Positions 10,535-20,060 of a stretch of DNA of 52,812 nucleotides are shown in pieces. The first letter of the stretch is position 1; each line of letters begins with the position of its first letter. This DNA comes from an uncultured Pelagibacteraceae bacterium. Its GTDB lineage: Bacteria; Pseudomonadota; Alphaproteobacteria; Pelagibacterales; Pelagibacteraceae. The stretch covers positions 1 through 52,812 of the forward strand of contig CACANS010000005.1 of the NCBI GenBank assembly GCA_902533945.1. Direction: 5' to 3'. The position numbers were made by a program, and so were the translations under genes. The notes below the pieces were generated by a model. That model had not been told where the DNA came from and did not search any database. It was given only the letters and a program-made list of their open reading frames with translations.

Positions 10535-11969
10535 TCCCAAAATAAAAGAAGAATGTGGGGTATTTGGTATTAGTAATACCAAGGATGCATCAACTTTGGC
10601 TGCTTTAGGTTTACATGCATTGCAGCATAGAGGACAAGAAGGTTGTGGAATAGTTTCCTTTGATGGAAAACATTATCATTCAGAAAAAAGATTTGGTTTA
10701 GTAGGAGATAATTTTAATAAGGAAAAAGTAATAAAAAAACTTCCTGGAAATTTTGCTATCGGACATAACAGATATAGCACAACTGGTGGAACAACTTTGA
10801 GAAATGTTCAGCCTTTTTTTGCAGATACTAATGCTGGTGGGATAGTTGTCGCTCATAATGGAAATCTTACTAATGCTATAACTTTAAGACAAAAATTAGT
10901 GAAAGATGGAGCTATATTTTATAGCACCTCTGATACAGAAACTATCGTACAACTTATTGCAAAATCAAAAAGAAAAGAAAAAATTGAGAAAATTATTGAT
11001 GCAATTTTCCAAATACAAGGTGCTTATGCTCTTGTCTTTTTGACACAAGATACTTTAATAGGAGTAAGAGATCCTTTAGGAATAAGACCTTTGGTTATAG
11101 GAAAATTAAATGAATCATACATATTTGCATCTGAAACTTGTGCTTTAGATATAATCGGAGCGAAATTTGTTAGAGAGGTTGAAAACGGTGAAATTGTTTG
11201 CGTTGAAAATAATAAATTAAAAAGTATTAAACCTTTTCCTTCAAAAAAACAAAGACCCTGTGTATTCGAATACATTTATTTTGCAAGGCCAGACAGTATA
11301 CTAAATGGAAAATGTGCATATGAATATAGAAAAGATTTTGGTAAAGAATTGGCCAAAGAGTCAGATGTTGATATAGATTTGGTAGTTCCAGTTCCAGACT
11401 CAGGAAATGCTGCAGCTATTGGATATAGCCAATACGTAAAAAAAAATTTTGATTTAGGTTTAATAAGAAATCATTATGTTGGTAGAACATTTATTGAGCC
11501 AGTTCAAAAAATTAGAAGTTTAGGTGTTAAATTAAAATTAAATGCAAACAAATCAACTATTAAAAATAAAAAAATAGTTCTTATAGATGATTCTTTGGTA
11601 AGAGGAACAACTTGTTATAAGATAGTTAAAATGCTTTATGATGCTGGAGCAAAAGAAGTTCATGTTAGAATAGCTTCTCCTGAAATAAAATATCCTGATT
11701 TTTATGGTATAGATACACCTACAAAAAATGAATTATTGGCAGCTAATAAAAGTAATGATGAGATTTGCAAATATATAAATGCAAAATCTTTAAAATTTTT
11801 AACAGTAGACGGTATGTATAAAGCCATGGGATTTGAAAAAAGAAACACTAATTATCCTCAACTTACAGACCATTACTTTACTGGAGATTATCCAGTTAAA
11901 CCGATTGATAATCTTGGTGACGATAAAGTAACTCAACTTTCATTATTAAGCACTACTTCAAGCAATTAA
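10500..11969 (+). CDS. purF: amidophosphoribosyltransferase
   Basis: EECGVFGI Ntn Cys, LQHRGQEGCGI, GHNRYSTTGG, VLIDDSLVRGTTCYKI PRPP loop. Confidence 0.97.
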   Translation: MKKQKIKFKNYNPKIKEECGVFGISNTKDASTLAALGLHALQHRGQEGCGIVSFDGKHYHSEKRFGLVGDNFNKEKVIKKLPGNFAIGHNRYSTTGGTTLRNVQPFFADTNAGGIVVAHNGNLTNAITLRQKLVKDGAIFYSTSDTETIVQLIAKSKRKEKIEKIIDAIFQIQGAYALVFLTQDTLIGVRDPLGIRPLVIGKLNESYIFASETCALDIIGAKFVREVENGEIVCVENNKLKSIKPFPSKKQRPCVFEYIYFARPDSILNGKCAYEYRKDFGKELAKESDVDIDLVVPVPDSGNAAAIGYSQYVKKNFDLGLIRNHYVGRTFIEPVQKIRSLGVKLKLNANKSTIKNKKIVLIDDSLVRGTTCYKIVKMLYDAGAKEVHVRIASPEIKYPDFYGIDTPTKNELLAANKSNDEICKYINAKSLKFLTVDGMYKAMGFEKRNTNYPQLTDHYFTGDYPVKPIDNLGDDKVTQLSLLSTTSSN

Positions 11970-11973
11970 GTTT

Positions 11974-12528
11974 ATGGAAAAAGTAAAATTTACTCAGATG
12001 AAAGATGGTACAAAAGAAGACTATCTTTTATTAGAAAAGCACGAAAAAAAATTTATTGAAGGCACTGCTGATAGACTAATAAAATTTATTAGTGGTTTAA
12101 CCGCAACTTTGGAAGGTTACAAAATAACTAGATTAGAACATTCTTTACAGACAGCAACTCGTGCTTTAAATGATAAAGCTGAGGATGAAATGGTTGTTGC
12201 TGCATTATTGCATGATATTGGTGACGAGTTAGCTCCTCTAAATCATTCAGAATATGCTGCCGCGGTTCTTAGACCTTACGTGAGCGAAAAAACTCATTGG
12301 ATTGTTGAAAAACATGGTGAATTTCAAATGTATTACTATGCTCACCACTTGGGTGGAAATAAAAATCAAAGAGATAAATATAAAGGTCACAAATATTATC
12401 AAGATACAGTAGATTTTTGTGAAAATTGGGATCAAAAATCATTTGATCCTAACTTTAAATCATTACCATTAAAAAAATTTGAACCTCTTGTTAAAAAAAT
12501 ATTTAGCAGAAAACCTTATTCTAACTAG
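11974..12528 (+). CDS. HD-domain protein resembling PhnZ/TmpB mixed-valence diiron oxygenases
   Basis: ITRLEHSLQTATRA..DEMVVAALLHDIGD..NHSEYAA..VEKHGEF..NWDQKSFD matches the H...HD...H...H...D ligand order remembered for PhnZ. Confidence 0.7.
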   Translation: MEKVKFTQMKDGTKEDYLLLEKHEKKFIEGTADRLIKFISGLTATLEGYKITRLEHSLQTATRALNDKAEDEMVVAALLHDIGDELAPLNHSEYAAAVLRPYVSEKTHWIVEKHGEFQMYYYAHHLGGNKNQRDKYKGHKYYQDTVDFCENWDQKSFDPNFKSLPLKKFEPLVKKIFSRKPYSN

Positions 12529-12537
12529 GTACAATTT

Positions 12538-14478
12538 TTGCCAAACAAACTACAAAACGAAAAAAGTCCATATTTAAAACAACACGAAAATAATCCTGTT
12601 GATTGGCTACCTTGGAATAAAGAAACCTTGGCAAAAGCAAAAGAAGAAAAAAAACCAATATTTTTAAGTGTTGGATACGCAAGTTGTCATTGGTGTCATG
12701 TTATGGCTCATGAAAGCTTTGAAAATTACGAAATAGCGAAGATAATGAATGAAAAATTCATAAATATTAAAGTTGATAGAGAAGAAAGACCTGATCTTGA
12801 TTCGATATTTCAAAAAAGTTTAGGTGTACTAACAGGTGCTCAAGGAGGCTGGCCTTTATCGATGTTTTTAGATGAAAATGCAGTTCCATTTACAGGAGGA
12901 ACATATTTTCCTCCCAAAGAAATGCACGGAAGACCAAGTTTTACTCAAGTGCTAGAAAATGTTTCAAAAGTTTATTCAGAAAATAGAGAAAAAATAATTG
13001 CACAAATTTCTCAATTACAATTGGTTTTTAAAGAATTTAATAGAAAAAATTCAGTACTAAAACAAGATTTAGAACCGTATGCTGAAAAAATAATTCAATA
13101 TTTTGACGAACAAAATGGAGGGTTTAAAGGTGCTCCAAAGTTTCCTCAATTTTATGTTTTTGAAACAATTTTTTACTTCTATAAAAAAAATAATAATAAA
13201 AATTTTTTAAAACCTGTTGAAACACTTTTAAATAATATTTCATCTAGAGGTATTTATGATCAACTAGCAGGGGGTATCGCCAGATATACTGTAGATGAAA
13301 AATGGATTGTACCTCACTTTGAAAAAATGCTTTATGATAATATTCTTTATGTGTGCCTGCTTAATCAATTTTTACAGAAAGAAAAATCAGATTATTTAAA
13401 AGTTAAGCTTAAACAAACAATAAATTTTATAAATTCAGAATTTTTATCTGAAGATAATCTTTTAGGTTCAGCATTTGATGCTGATAGTGAAGGAGTTGAG
13501 GGAAAATATTATATCTGGAAATATGAAGAACTAAAAAAACTCTTAAAAGATAAATTTGAAATATTCCAAAAAAAATATGAAATTTCACATGAAGGAAATT
13601 TTGAAGGTTGTAATATTTTAGTAGAAAATAATAATAAATTAAATAACGAAGAGTTAATTAAGATAACAGAAGCAAAAAATATACTTTTAAAAGAAAGACA
13701 AAAAAGAACTAAACCTTTTTTTGATAATAAAGTCCAAACTGATTTAAATTGCTATTGGTTATATTCTAATCTTTATTCTTCATTAATATTAGATGATCAA
13801 ACTTTATATGAAAAAACAATAAATTCAATTGATCTAATTCATGAAAAGTTAAAAAATAATATTTTTCATTGTTACAATAAAAATAAAAATGAAATAGATG
13901 TTTTTTTAGAAGATTATGCGTATTATGCTTTGCTACTAGTTACTCTCTATGAATTAAATAATGACAAAAAATCTCTAGACAAATGTAAAAGAATAATGCG
14001 AGAAGTTTGGAGTTTATTTTTCAACAAAGACAATAATTTACTCCAAAAAAATATTATTAAATCTAATGATTTATTTGTAAATCCAATAGATATTGCTGAT
14101 AATAATATTCCAAACGGAAATAGTGTCTATTTACTTATATGCAGTAAATTAAGCAACATTACTAAAGAAAAAAGTTGGACTGAAAAGGTTAATGTTTTAA
14201 GTAAATCTTACAACACATTTATAAACTTTAACTTTTCTCAAATGTTTAGCTATTTAAAAATTTTAGATATTTGCGAAGAAAATATAACAGTTACAATTCA
14301 TGGCAAAGTAAATAATAAATTAAAAAAAGAAATCTTAAAAAAATTTATGGGAAATATTTCAATAATTTATAAAGAAAATGAAGAAGAATTCTTTGTTGTA
14401 ATATGCAAAAGTCAAACATGCTCACAAAAATTAAAAGATTTAAACCAAATTAACGAATACATAAAAAGTAATTTATGA
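12538..14478 (+). CDS. thioredoxin-domain protein, DUF255/YyaL/SPATA20 family
   Basis: [64 protein letters not shown] start. Confidence 0.93.
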   Translation: MPNKLQNEKSPYLKQHENNPVDWLPWNKETLAKAKEEKKPIFLSVGYASCHWCHVMAHESFENYEIAKIMNEKFINIKVDREERPDLDSIFQKSLGVLTGAQGGWPLSMFLDENAVPFTGGTYFPPKEMHGRPSFTQVLENVSKVYSENREKIIAQISQLQLVFKEFNRKNSVLKQDLEPYAEKIIQYFDEQNGGFKGAPKFPQFYVFETIFYFYKKNNNKNFLKPVETLLNNISSRGIYDQLAGGIARYTVDEKWIVPHFEKMLYDNILYVCLLNQFLQKEKSDYLKVKLKQTINFINSEFLSEDNLLGSAFDADSEGVEGKYYIWKYEELKKLLKDKFEIFQKKYEISHEGNFEGCNILVENNNKLNNEELIKITEAKNILLKERQKRTKPFFDNKVQTDLNCYWLYSNLYSSLILDDQTLYEKTINSIDLIHEKLKNNIFHCYNKNKNEIDVFLEDYAYYALLLVTLYELNNDKKSLDKCKRIMREVWSLFFNKDNNLLQKNIIKSNDLFVNPIDIADNNIPNGNSVYLLICSKLSNITKEKSWTEKVNVLSKSYNTFINFNFSQMFSYLKILDICEENITVTIHGKVNNKLKKEILKKFMGNISIIYKENEEEFFVVICKSQTCSQKLKDLNQINEYIKSNL

Positions 14479-15341
14479 ATTTTAGTAAATTAACAAATCA
14501 GCAAAAAGGCTCATTATTAGCTTTTATTGGCGTAATGTTTATTACACCCGACTCTTTATTTATAAGAATGGCGAATATTGAAACTTGGGGAATGCTATTT
14601 TATAGAGGAGCTATTCCATTTATTGTCGTTTTATTTGGTCTTTTATTATTTTATAAAAATAACTTTTTAAAAGCATTATTAAGAATTGGATATCCAGGAA
14701 TTTTTTATATTATAAGTTTTTCAATTTGTAATATTACCTTTATCATTTCAATTCAAAATACAAATGTTGCTAATACTCTTATAATGGTTGCTATGGCTCC
14801 TATGTTATCGGCAGTTTTGGGAGCTATATTTTTAAAAGAAGTACCTGATAAAAAAACTTGGCTTGCAATATTTATAACATTTGCAGCTGTTACTTATATA
14901 TTCTATGATTCAATTGAATTAGGAAATATTGTTGGAGATATATTCGGTTTCATAACTGCTTTAGGCTTAGCAGTTAATGCTAATCTTGCAAGATATGCTA
15001 AAAATGTTGACCTTGTTCCCTCTGCTGTCATTGGTAAACTTTGTGTAGCTATTTTTGCATTCTTTTTTGTTGAAAGTTTTGTATTAGTAAAAAATGATAT
15101 TTTAATTATACCTTTAATGTGTGTCATGTGTGTTGCTATACCCTTTGTACTTGTAACTATAGCTCCTAGATTTATTACGGCTGCAGAAGTAAATTTATTT
15201 TTTCTTCTTGAAACAATAATAGGGCCAATCTGGGTATGGTTAGTTATTAAAGAACAACCAAGTTTGGAAACTATTGTAGGGGGTTTAGTTATAATAACAA
15301 CCATAGCAATACACTCCTTTCTTAAAATTAAAAATTTATAA
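14475..15341 (+). CDS. EamA/DMT superfamily transporter
   Basis: Ten-TM pattern with duplicated EamA domain; ATGA overlap with upstream gene. Confidence 0.9.
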   Translation: MNFSKLTNQQKGSLLAFIGVMFITPDSLFIRMANIETWGMLFYRGAIPFIVVLFGLLLFYKNNFLKALLRIGYPGIFYIISFSICNITFIISIQNTNVANTLIMVAMAPMLSAVLGAIFLKEVPDKKTWLAIFITFAAVTYIFYDSIELGNIVGDIFGFITALGLAVNANLARYAKNVDLVPSAVIGKLCVAIFAFFFVESFVLVKNDILIIPLMCVMCVAIPFVLVTIAPRFITAAEVNLFFLLETIIGPIWVWLVIKEQPSLETIVGGLVIITTIAIHSFLKIKNL

Positions 15342-15399
15342 GTCTGACTCATTAAAAGCTTGATTTACTCTTAAAACAGAAATAATAAGCTGTCGATTT

Positions 15400-16749
15400 A
15401 TGAATAAAGTTTTAAAAAATTCATGGGCTCTCTTCTTGGGAATGGGTTTAATTATGATGGCTCATGGTTTTCAAGGATCTTTGTTAGGTGTAAGAGCTGT
15501 TGCTGAAAAATTCAGCTTAGTATCTACGGGTTTTATGATGTCAGGATATTTTGTTGGATATTTCGTGGGTGCACGAACTGTTCCAAATATAATTTCTGGT
15601 GTAGGTCATATAAGAGTTTTTGCTGCTTTTGCATCAATTGCGTCATTAGGTATTTTAATTCATTCTATTTTTATAAATCCATTCACATGGTTTTTTTTAA
15701 GAATTATTAATGGTTTTTGTATGGTGTGCATATTTACCATCGCTGAAAGCTGGTTGAACGATAGATCTAGTAACAAAAATAGAGGTAAAGTTTTATCGAT
15801 TTATATGATTGTTCTATATGGCGCGATGGGGATTGGAATGTTTTTCCTTAACTTTAGTAAACCTGAAAATTTTGAACCGTTTATATTAATATCAGTAATT
15901 ATGTCTTCTGCATTAATACCAATTTTACTCACAAAAAGAAAACCTCCAAATTTTAAAAAATTAAAAAGTATGTCATTAAAAGACCTATACGAATGTTCTC
16001 CTCTAGGAATGGTAGGAGCGGTTTTTTATGGAACAACACAATCAGCTCTTTTTACTCTTTTAGCTGTATATGCAGCTTCAATGAATTTTTCAATTTTTGA
16101 AATTTCCTTAGTAACTTTTCTTCTATCAATATCTGGTGCAATATCACAATACCCTATTGGAAATCTATCTGACAGATATGACCGAAGACTAGTTATTGTT
16201 TACACAACTTTTGGTGCTGCATTCTTTGCATTATTTGCAATTTTTTCTTCATCTACTATGCATTTACCTGGTAATTTAGGAAATAAATTTTGGTTTTATA
16301 TTTTTTTAACACTTTTTTCATTTTGCAGCTTACCTATGTTTTCATTAATTTTAGCACACACAAATGATTATATAACCAAAGATAAATTTGTTGCTGCGGG
16401 TGCAGGTTTACAATTTGCATTTGGATTAGGAGCAATTGGTGGTCCATTTTTATGTTCATTGCTTATGGGCGTTGCGGGAGCTAATGGATTTTTTATTTTT
16501 TTAATTATTTTTCACTCTTTAATAGGAGTTTTTGGGATTTACAGAATGAAAGTACGACCTACCAAAGAAAATCCGGACTCTCAATTCGTTCCAGTGCCTC
16601 AAACTATAACTCCAATTGGTATGGAGTTAAACCCAACAACAGAGCATATTGAAGAACCATATACTGAAAAAGTACAGAAAATGTTGGAAAGAAAAGGAGT
16701 AAGTTATAAAAAAATAGATAAATCTAGCGAGGAACCAACCACTAAATAA
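15400..16749 (+). CDS. MFS transporter (YcaD-like)
   Basis: GARTVPNIISGVGHIRVFA, IAESWLNDRSSNKNRGKVLSIYM, GNLSDRYDRR. Confidence 0.9.
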   Translation: MNKVLKNSWALFLGMGLIMMAHGFQGSLLGVRAVAEKFSLVSTGFMMSGYFVGYFVGARTVPNIISGVGHIRVFAAFASIASLGILIHSIFINPFTWFFLRIINGFCMVCIFTIAESWLNDRSSNKNRGKVLSIYMIVLYGAMGIGMFFLNFSKPENFEPFILISVIMSSALIPILLTKRKPPNFKKLKSMSLKDLYECSPLGMVGAVFYGTTQSALFTLLAVYAASMNFSIFEISLVTFLLSISGAISQYPIGNLSDRYDRRLVIVYTTFGAAFFALFAIFSSSTMHLPGNLGNKFWFYIFLTLFSFCSLPMFSLILAHTNDYITKDKFVAAGAGLQFAFGLGAIGGPFLCSLLMGVAGANGFFIFLIIFHSLIGVFGIYRMKVRPTKENPDSQFVPVPQTITPIGMELNPTTEHIEEPYTEKVQKMLERKGVSYKKIDKSSEEPTTK

Positions 16750-16867
16750 ATATAAAATAAAAAATCTCATTTAAAAAATCGACCACAGGTTGTACATAGT
16801 TTGAACATAAAATCTAATCTTTGACTTGATCAAATTTAATAATTTTGTTGAAATAGGTTTTTAAAAA

Positions 16868-17599
16868 ATGAAAAAAAAGATAAATAAAAAAAATAAAACT
16901 AAAAGTTTAGAAGGTCTAACTAGGTTAGCAAATTTTACAGGTCAATCTCTTAGTTCAGCCTATGAAACTTATAAAAAAAGACAAAAAATAAAAAAATTAG
17001 AGAAAATTAAATTTGAAAAGATAGGAGAAAAAAAAGAACTTAAACAAAGAGAAGAACAAATAATAAAAGATCGCGAAAAATTAAAATTAAAAGAAGAAGA
17101 ACAAAAGTTGAGAGATAAACAAAGAAAACTCAAAGATGATGAACAAATAATAAGGGAGCAGAAACTAAATAAAAGAGAAAGAGAATTGAATGAAAAAGAT
17201 GAAGAACTTCGTATAATAGCTAAAGAGCAAAGACTTAAAGAAAAAGAATTTAAGCTAAAAGAAGATGAAATAAATAGAAAAAATGTTGATCTGAAAGTAA
17301 GAGAAGAAGATCAAAAATTAAAAGAACAAAAAGAATACAGACGAAAATATAGAGAACAAAAAATTAAAAGTTTAGAAGAGCAAAGACTTAAAGATATAGA
17401 AGCACAAAAAATAAAAGAATGGGAAGTAAAATTTGATAACGAAAGAAGATTACAAGAAAAGCTTGAATTGTTAAAAGAAGAAAAACTAAAAAGAAAAGAT
17501 TATGAAAAAAAATCAAATACATCAATCGAACCTGAAATTGAAAAAGATTTAACTTCAAGACTTGAAAGTTTTGAAATAGACAAGAGTAGAAAAAACTAG
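16868..17599 (+). CDS. highly charged E/K-rich coiled-coil or single-alpha-helix protein
   Basis: About 180 residues of K/E/R/Q with periodic Leu and no Pro/Gly; short less-charged N-terminus SLEGLTRLANFTGQSLSSAYETY. Confidence 0.75.
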   Translation: MKKKINKKNKTKSLEGLTRLANFTGQSLSSAYETYKKRQKIKKLEKIKFEKIGEKKELKQREEQIIKDREKLKLKEEEQKLRDKQRKLKDDEQIIREQKLNKRERELNEKDEELRIIAKEQRLKEKEFKLKEDEINRKNVDLKVREEDQKLKEQKEYRRKYREQKIKSLEEQRLKDIEAQKIKEWEVKFDNERRLQEKLELLKEEKLKRKDYEKKSNTSIEPEIEKDLTSRLESFEIDKSRKN

Positions 17600-17641
17600 A
17601 TAAAACTATTTTTTTCTGTGTAAAACGTTGTTTTCGGTTTT

Positions 17642-17869
17642 ATGAATAAAGAAAACAAAAAAAAACTCTGGAAAATCATTCAGGAAGCTGGTGATTATTT
17701 ACAGGGACAACTGCCAGATCATCCAAATCACCCTAAAGGACGTAATCCTTATGCTCATGTAGCAATTTGTGTAAAAAGTAAATTTAATGATAGTTATAAA
17801 GATATTAATGATGAAAAATTTAACGAAGTTATAGAATACATTGAGTTTTTAAAAAAAAACCCAAACTAA
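17642..17869 (+). CDS. small hypothetical protein (75 aa)
   Basis: Non-low-complexity sequence LPDHPNHPKGRNPYAHVAICVKSKF. Confidence 0.75.
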   Translation: MNKENKKKLWKIIQEAGDYLQGQLPDHPNHPKGRNPYAHVAICVKSKFNDSYKDINDEKFNEVIEYIEFLKKNPN

Positions 17870-17987
17870 TTATAATATAATATTATATTTTAATCTTAGC
17901 TTACAAAAGCATTATAAGCCCAAACTAAAACGGCAATTGCAATTATCGCTTCTATATTTACACTTTCGTTGATTCGATAATATTATA

Positions 17988-19100
17988 TCAGTGATTTGGA
18001 AAATAATCTTCACAATTTCCTTCTCTATATACGTCAGCTGTACAACAATGTAATCCTCCACCAAATGCATAGGCATCACGTAGATCTACTGGAATAACTT
18101 CCATACCTAGTTTATCTAGTTGTTCTTGCTGGTAAACTTCACTTTTTTCAACACATACTGTTTTTGAGTCAATAACCAAAACATTCATAGATAACCAGAC
18201 ACTTGAATAACAAAGTGGTGGTGGTGAATTATGAGCTGGTTGTGCAGCATCAATGATTTCCCAGTTGTTGTCTTCAAAGAGCTTTCTTTGCTCTTTTGGT
18301 AATCTTCTTTGTGGATTATTAATAATTAATCCTTCTTTAATAGGTGTAAAAGTTGCATCTATATGAATAGGATATGGGTCTCCAGGAAAATTGACAGCAT
18401 GCACTCTGTGTTCTTTATAATGTCTTCTTAACCAATCTATCCCTTTTAAGTTGGTAGTGAATCCGTGCTGGACAATTAAATCTTTACCAAATCTTAAAAT
18501 GTCAGCTGCATCAAATAAAACTTCTTCTTCTGTTGTTACAAAAAATTTTTTTTCTGCCCATTCGAGTCTTTTTTGAACTCCTATTTTATCTGATAAATAA
18601 TCTTTTCTATAATCAGCATTGGTTAATCTAGGCTTAGGAGCCGCTTCATGTTTCATATTAGGATCAGAATTGTAATATTTTTGAAGAAGAGGTCTATAGT
18701 TTAAATATTCAAACCATCTACATCTATAGCTCATGGTTGCTTCTAACATTTCATTTCCAACTGTTAAAATTACATCTCTTGCTGGCATACACCCAAACAT
18801 ACTTTCAGTTTTCCAATCAGGCGTTGATACTTTTTGATTAAAATTTATTGGTTGAGGTCTGTCTACTTTGATCCCCTTTTTTATCAAAATGTTTGCAAAG
18901 TTATCTAAAAGTTCGTTTGCTTTATCAACTGTATCCTTTGTTCTTGGGCCATACTGACCTCTCATATCTGAGTCTTCTGGCACCTTTGCATCTAAAGCTG
19001 GTTCGGGAGCAGGTATACAGCAGCCATCAGCTTTTCCAACAATGACATGTTTTAGAGGATCCCATTCATTCCAACTATTAACAATAACACTTGAGTTCAT
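17988..19100 (-). CDS. AGAT/StrB-family amidinotransferase (glycine amidinotransferase-like)
   Basis: LFDAADILRFGKDLIVQ, DPYPIHIDATFTPI, AYAFGGGLHCCTADVYREG correspond to the catalytic Asp, His and Cys regions of AGAT. Confidence 0.9.
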   Translation of the reverse strand: MNSSVIVNSWNEWDPLKHVIVGKADGCCIPAPEPALDAKVPEDSDMRGQYGPRTKDTVDKANELLDNFANILIKKGIKVDRPQPINFNQKVSTPDWKTESMFGCMPARDVILTVGNEMLEATMSYRCRWFEYLNYRPLLQKYYNSDPNMKHEAAPKPRLTNADYRKDYLSDKIGVQKRLEWAEKKFFVTTEEEVLFDAADILRFGKDLIVQHGFTTNLKGIDWLRRHYKEHRVHAVNFPGDPYPIHIDATFTPIKEGLIINNPQRRLPKEQRKLFEDNNWEIIDAAQPAHNSPPPLCYSSVWLSMNVLVIDSKTVCVEKSEVYQQEQLDKLGMEVIPVDLRDAYAFGGGLHCCTADVYREGNCEDYFPNH

Positions 19101-19103
19101 TTT

Positions 19104-20009
19104 TTAGTTAAGACCTATAAATCTCTTATTATCTTGTATAATCATACTATAATAAACAATAGACATAAAAATTAAAAAGCCTCCAACAATTGTATTATTA
19201 GATGGAATTTCATTTATTCCCAGTATGGGTAGCCACACCCAAAAAATCCCACCTATTATCTCTGTTAATGATAGTAAAGTTAGCTCCGCAGCAGGGATCG
19301 TTTTCGAACCCATTGAATATAAAATTAAACCTAAACAAACTAAAGTTCCATGAACTGCAAAAAGAGCTTCGTTTTTATTAGATGAAAGTAGAGGTTGGTT
19401 ATTGTATTTCAGCATAATATATGAAAGTAAACAACAAAATATACCTGCAATTGCAACTGTAGTAAACTTTGGTGTTTCTTTTTTCCATCGTAAAGACACT
19501 GAAAATACTGAAAATCCTAAAGCTGAAGCTAAACCGAATAATAATCCTATTAAAGAATTTGTTCCTGTTGTATCGCTAGCCATAACTCCAATTCCAAAAG
19601 TCGCTATTGCTATTGATATCCATACATTTATTGATATTTGTTCTTTCAAAAATAAAAAACCCAAAAGAGCTGTAATAAAAGGCATAGCCGCCAAACACAA
19701 AAGAGTTATTGCTGCTGTTGTATTTGTTATAGACCATATGAATGTAGTCATTGCGATTCCTAAACCTACTCCACCTATTATTCCTGAAATACCAATTTTA
19801 AAATAATTTTTATAAAAATATTTTCCTTCTTCAAAAAAAAGAAACAAATTTAATAAAAGAAAAATTACTATTCCTCTAGTAAATAAATATTGCCATGGAA
19901 CATTTGATGATAGATCTATGTTTCTCACTACATAAGGACCTAATGACCAGAAAATTCCAGCCAAGAGAGTTATTGTAACTGCAAACTTATGATCTTTAAT
20001 TTGAAACAT
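19104..20009 (-). CDS. EamA/DMT superfamily transporter
   Basis: Ten-TM EamA pattern; stop lies 3 bp upstream of the amidinotransferase start on the same strand. Confidence 0.9.
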   Translation of the reverse strand: MFQIKDHKFAVTITLLAGIFWSLGPYVVRNIDLSSNVPWQYLFTRGIVIFLLLNLFLFFEEGKYFYKNYFKIGISGIIGGVGLGIAMTTFIWSITNTTAAITLLCLAAMPFITALLGFLFLKEQISINVWISIAIATFGIGVMASDTTGTNSLIGLLFGLASALGFSVFSVSLRWKKETPKFTTVAIAGIFCCLLSYIMLKYNNQPLLSSNKNEALFAVHGTLVCLGLILYSMGSKTIPAAELTLLSLTEIIGGIFWVWLPILGINEIPSNNTIVGGFLIFMSIVYYSMIIQDNKRFIGLN

Positions 20010-20060
20010 TCGTGATTATTAATATTTATAATAATTTTAACAACTAAATTTAATCAAAGG

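Noticed and set aside
14903-15352. 149-aa minus-strand ORF antisense to the EamA transporter
   Set aside because: Long because of codon bias in the hydrophobic sense gene; the sense strand is clearly EamA.
17628-17634. ACGTTGT-containing near-palindrome AAAACGTTGTTTT before the 75-aa ORF
   Set aside because: Imperfect and short; not distinguishable from chance in AT-rich DNA.
19402-19806. 134-aa plus-strand ORF antisense to the second EamA transporter
   Set aside because: Same shadow effect; sense gene has the TM pattern of a known family.
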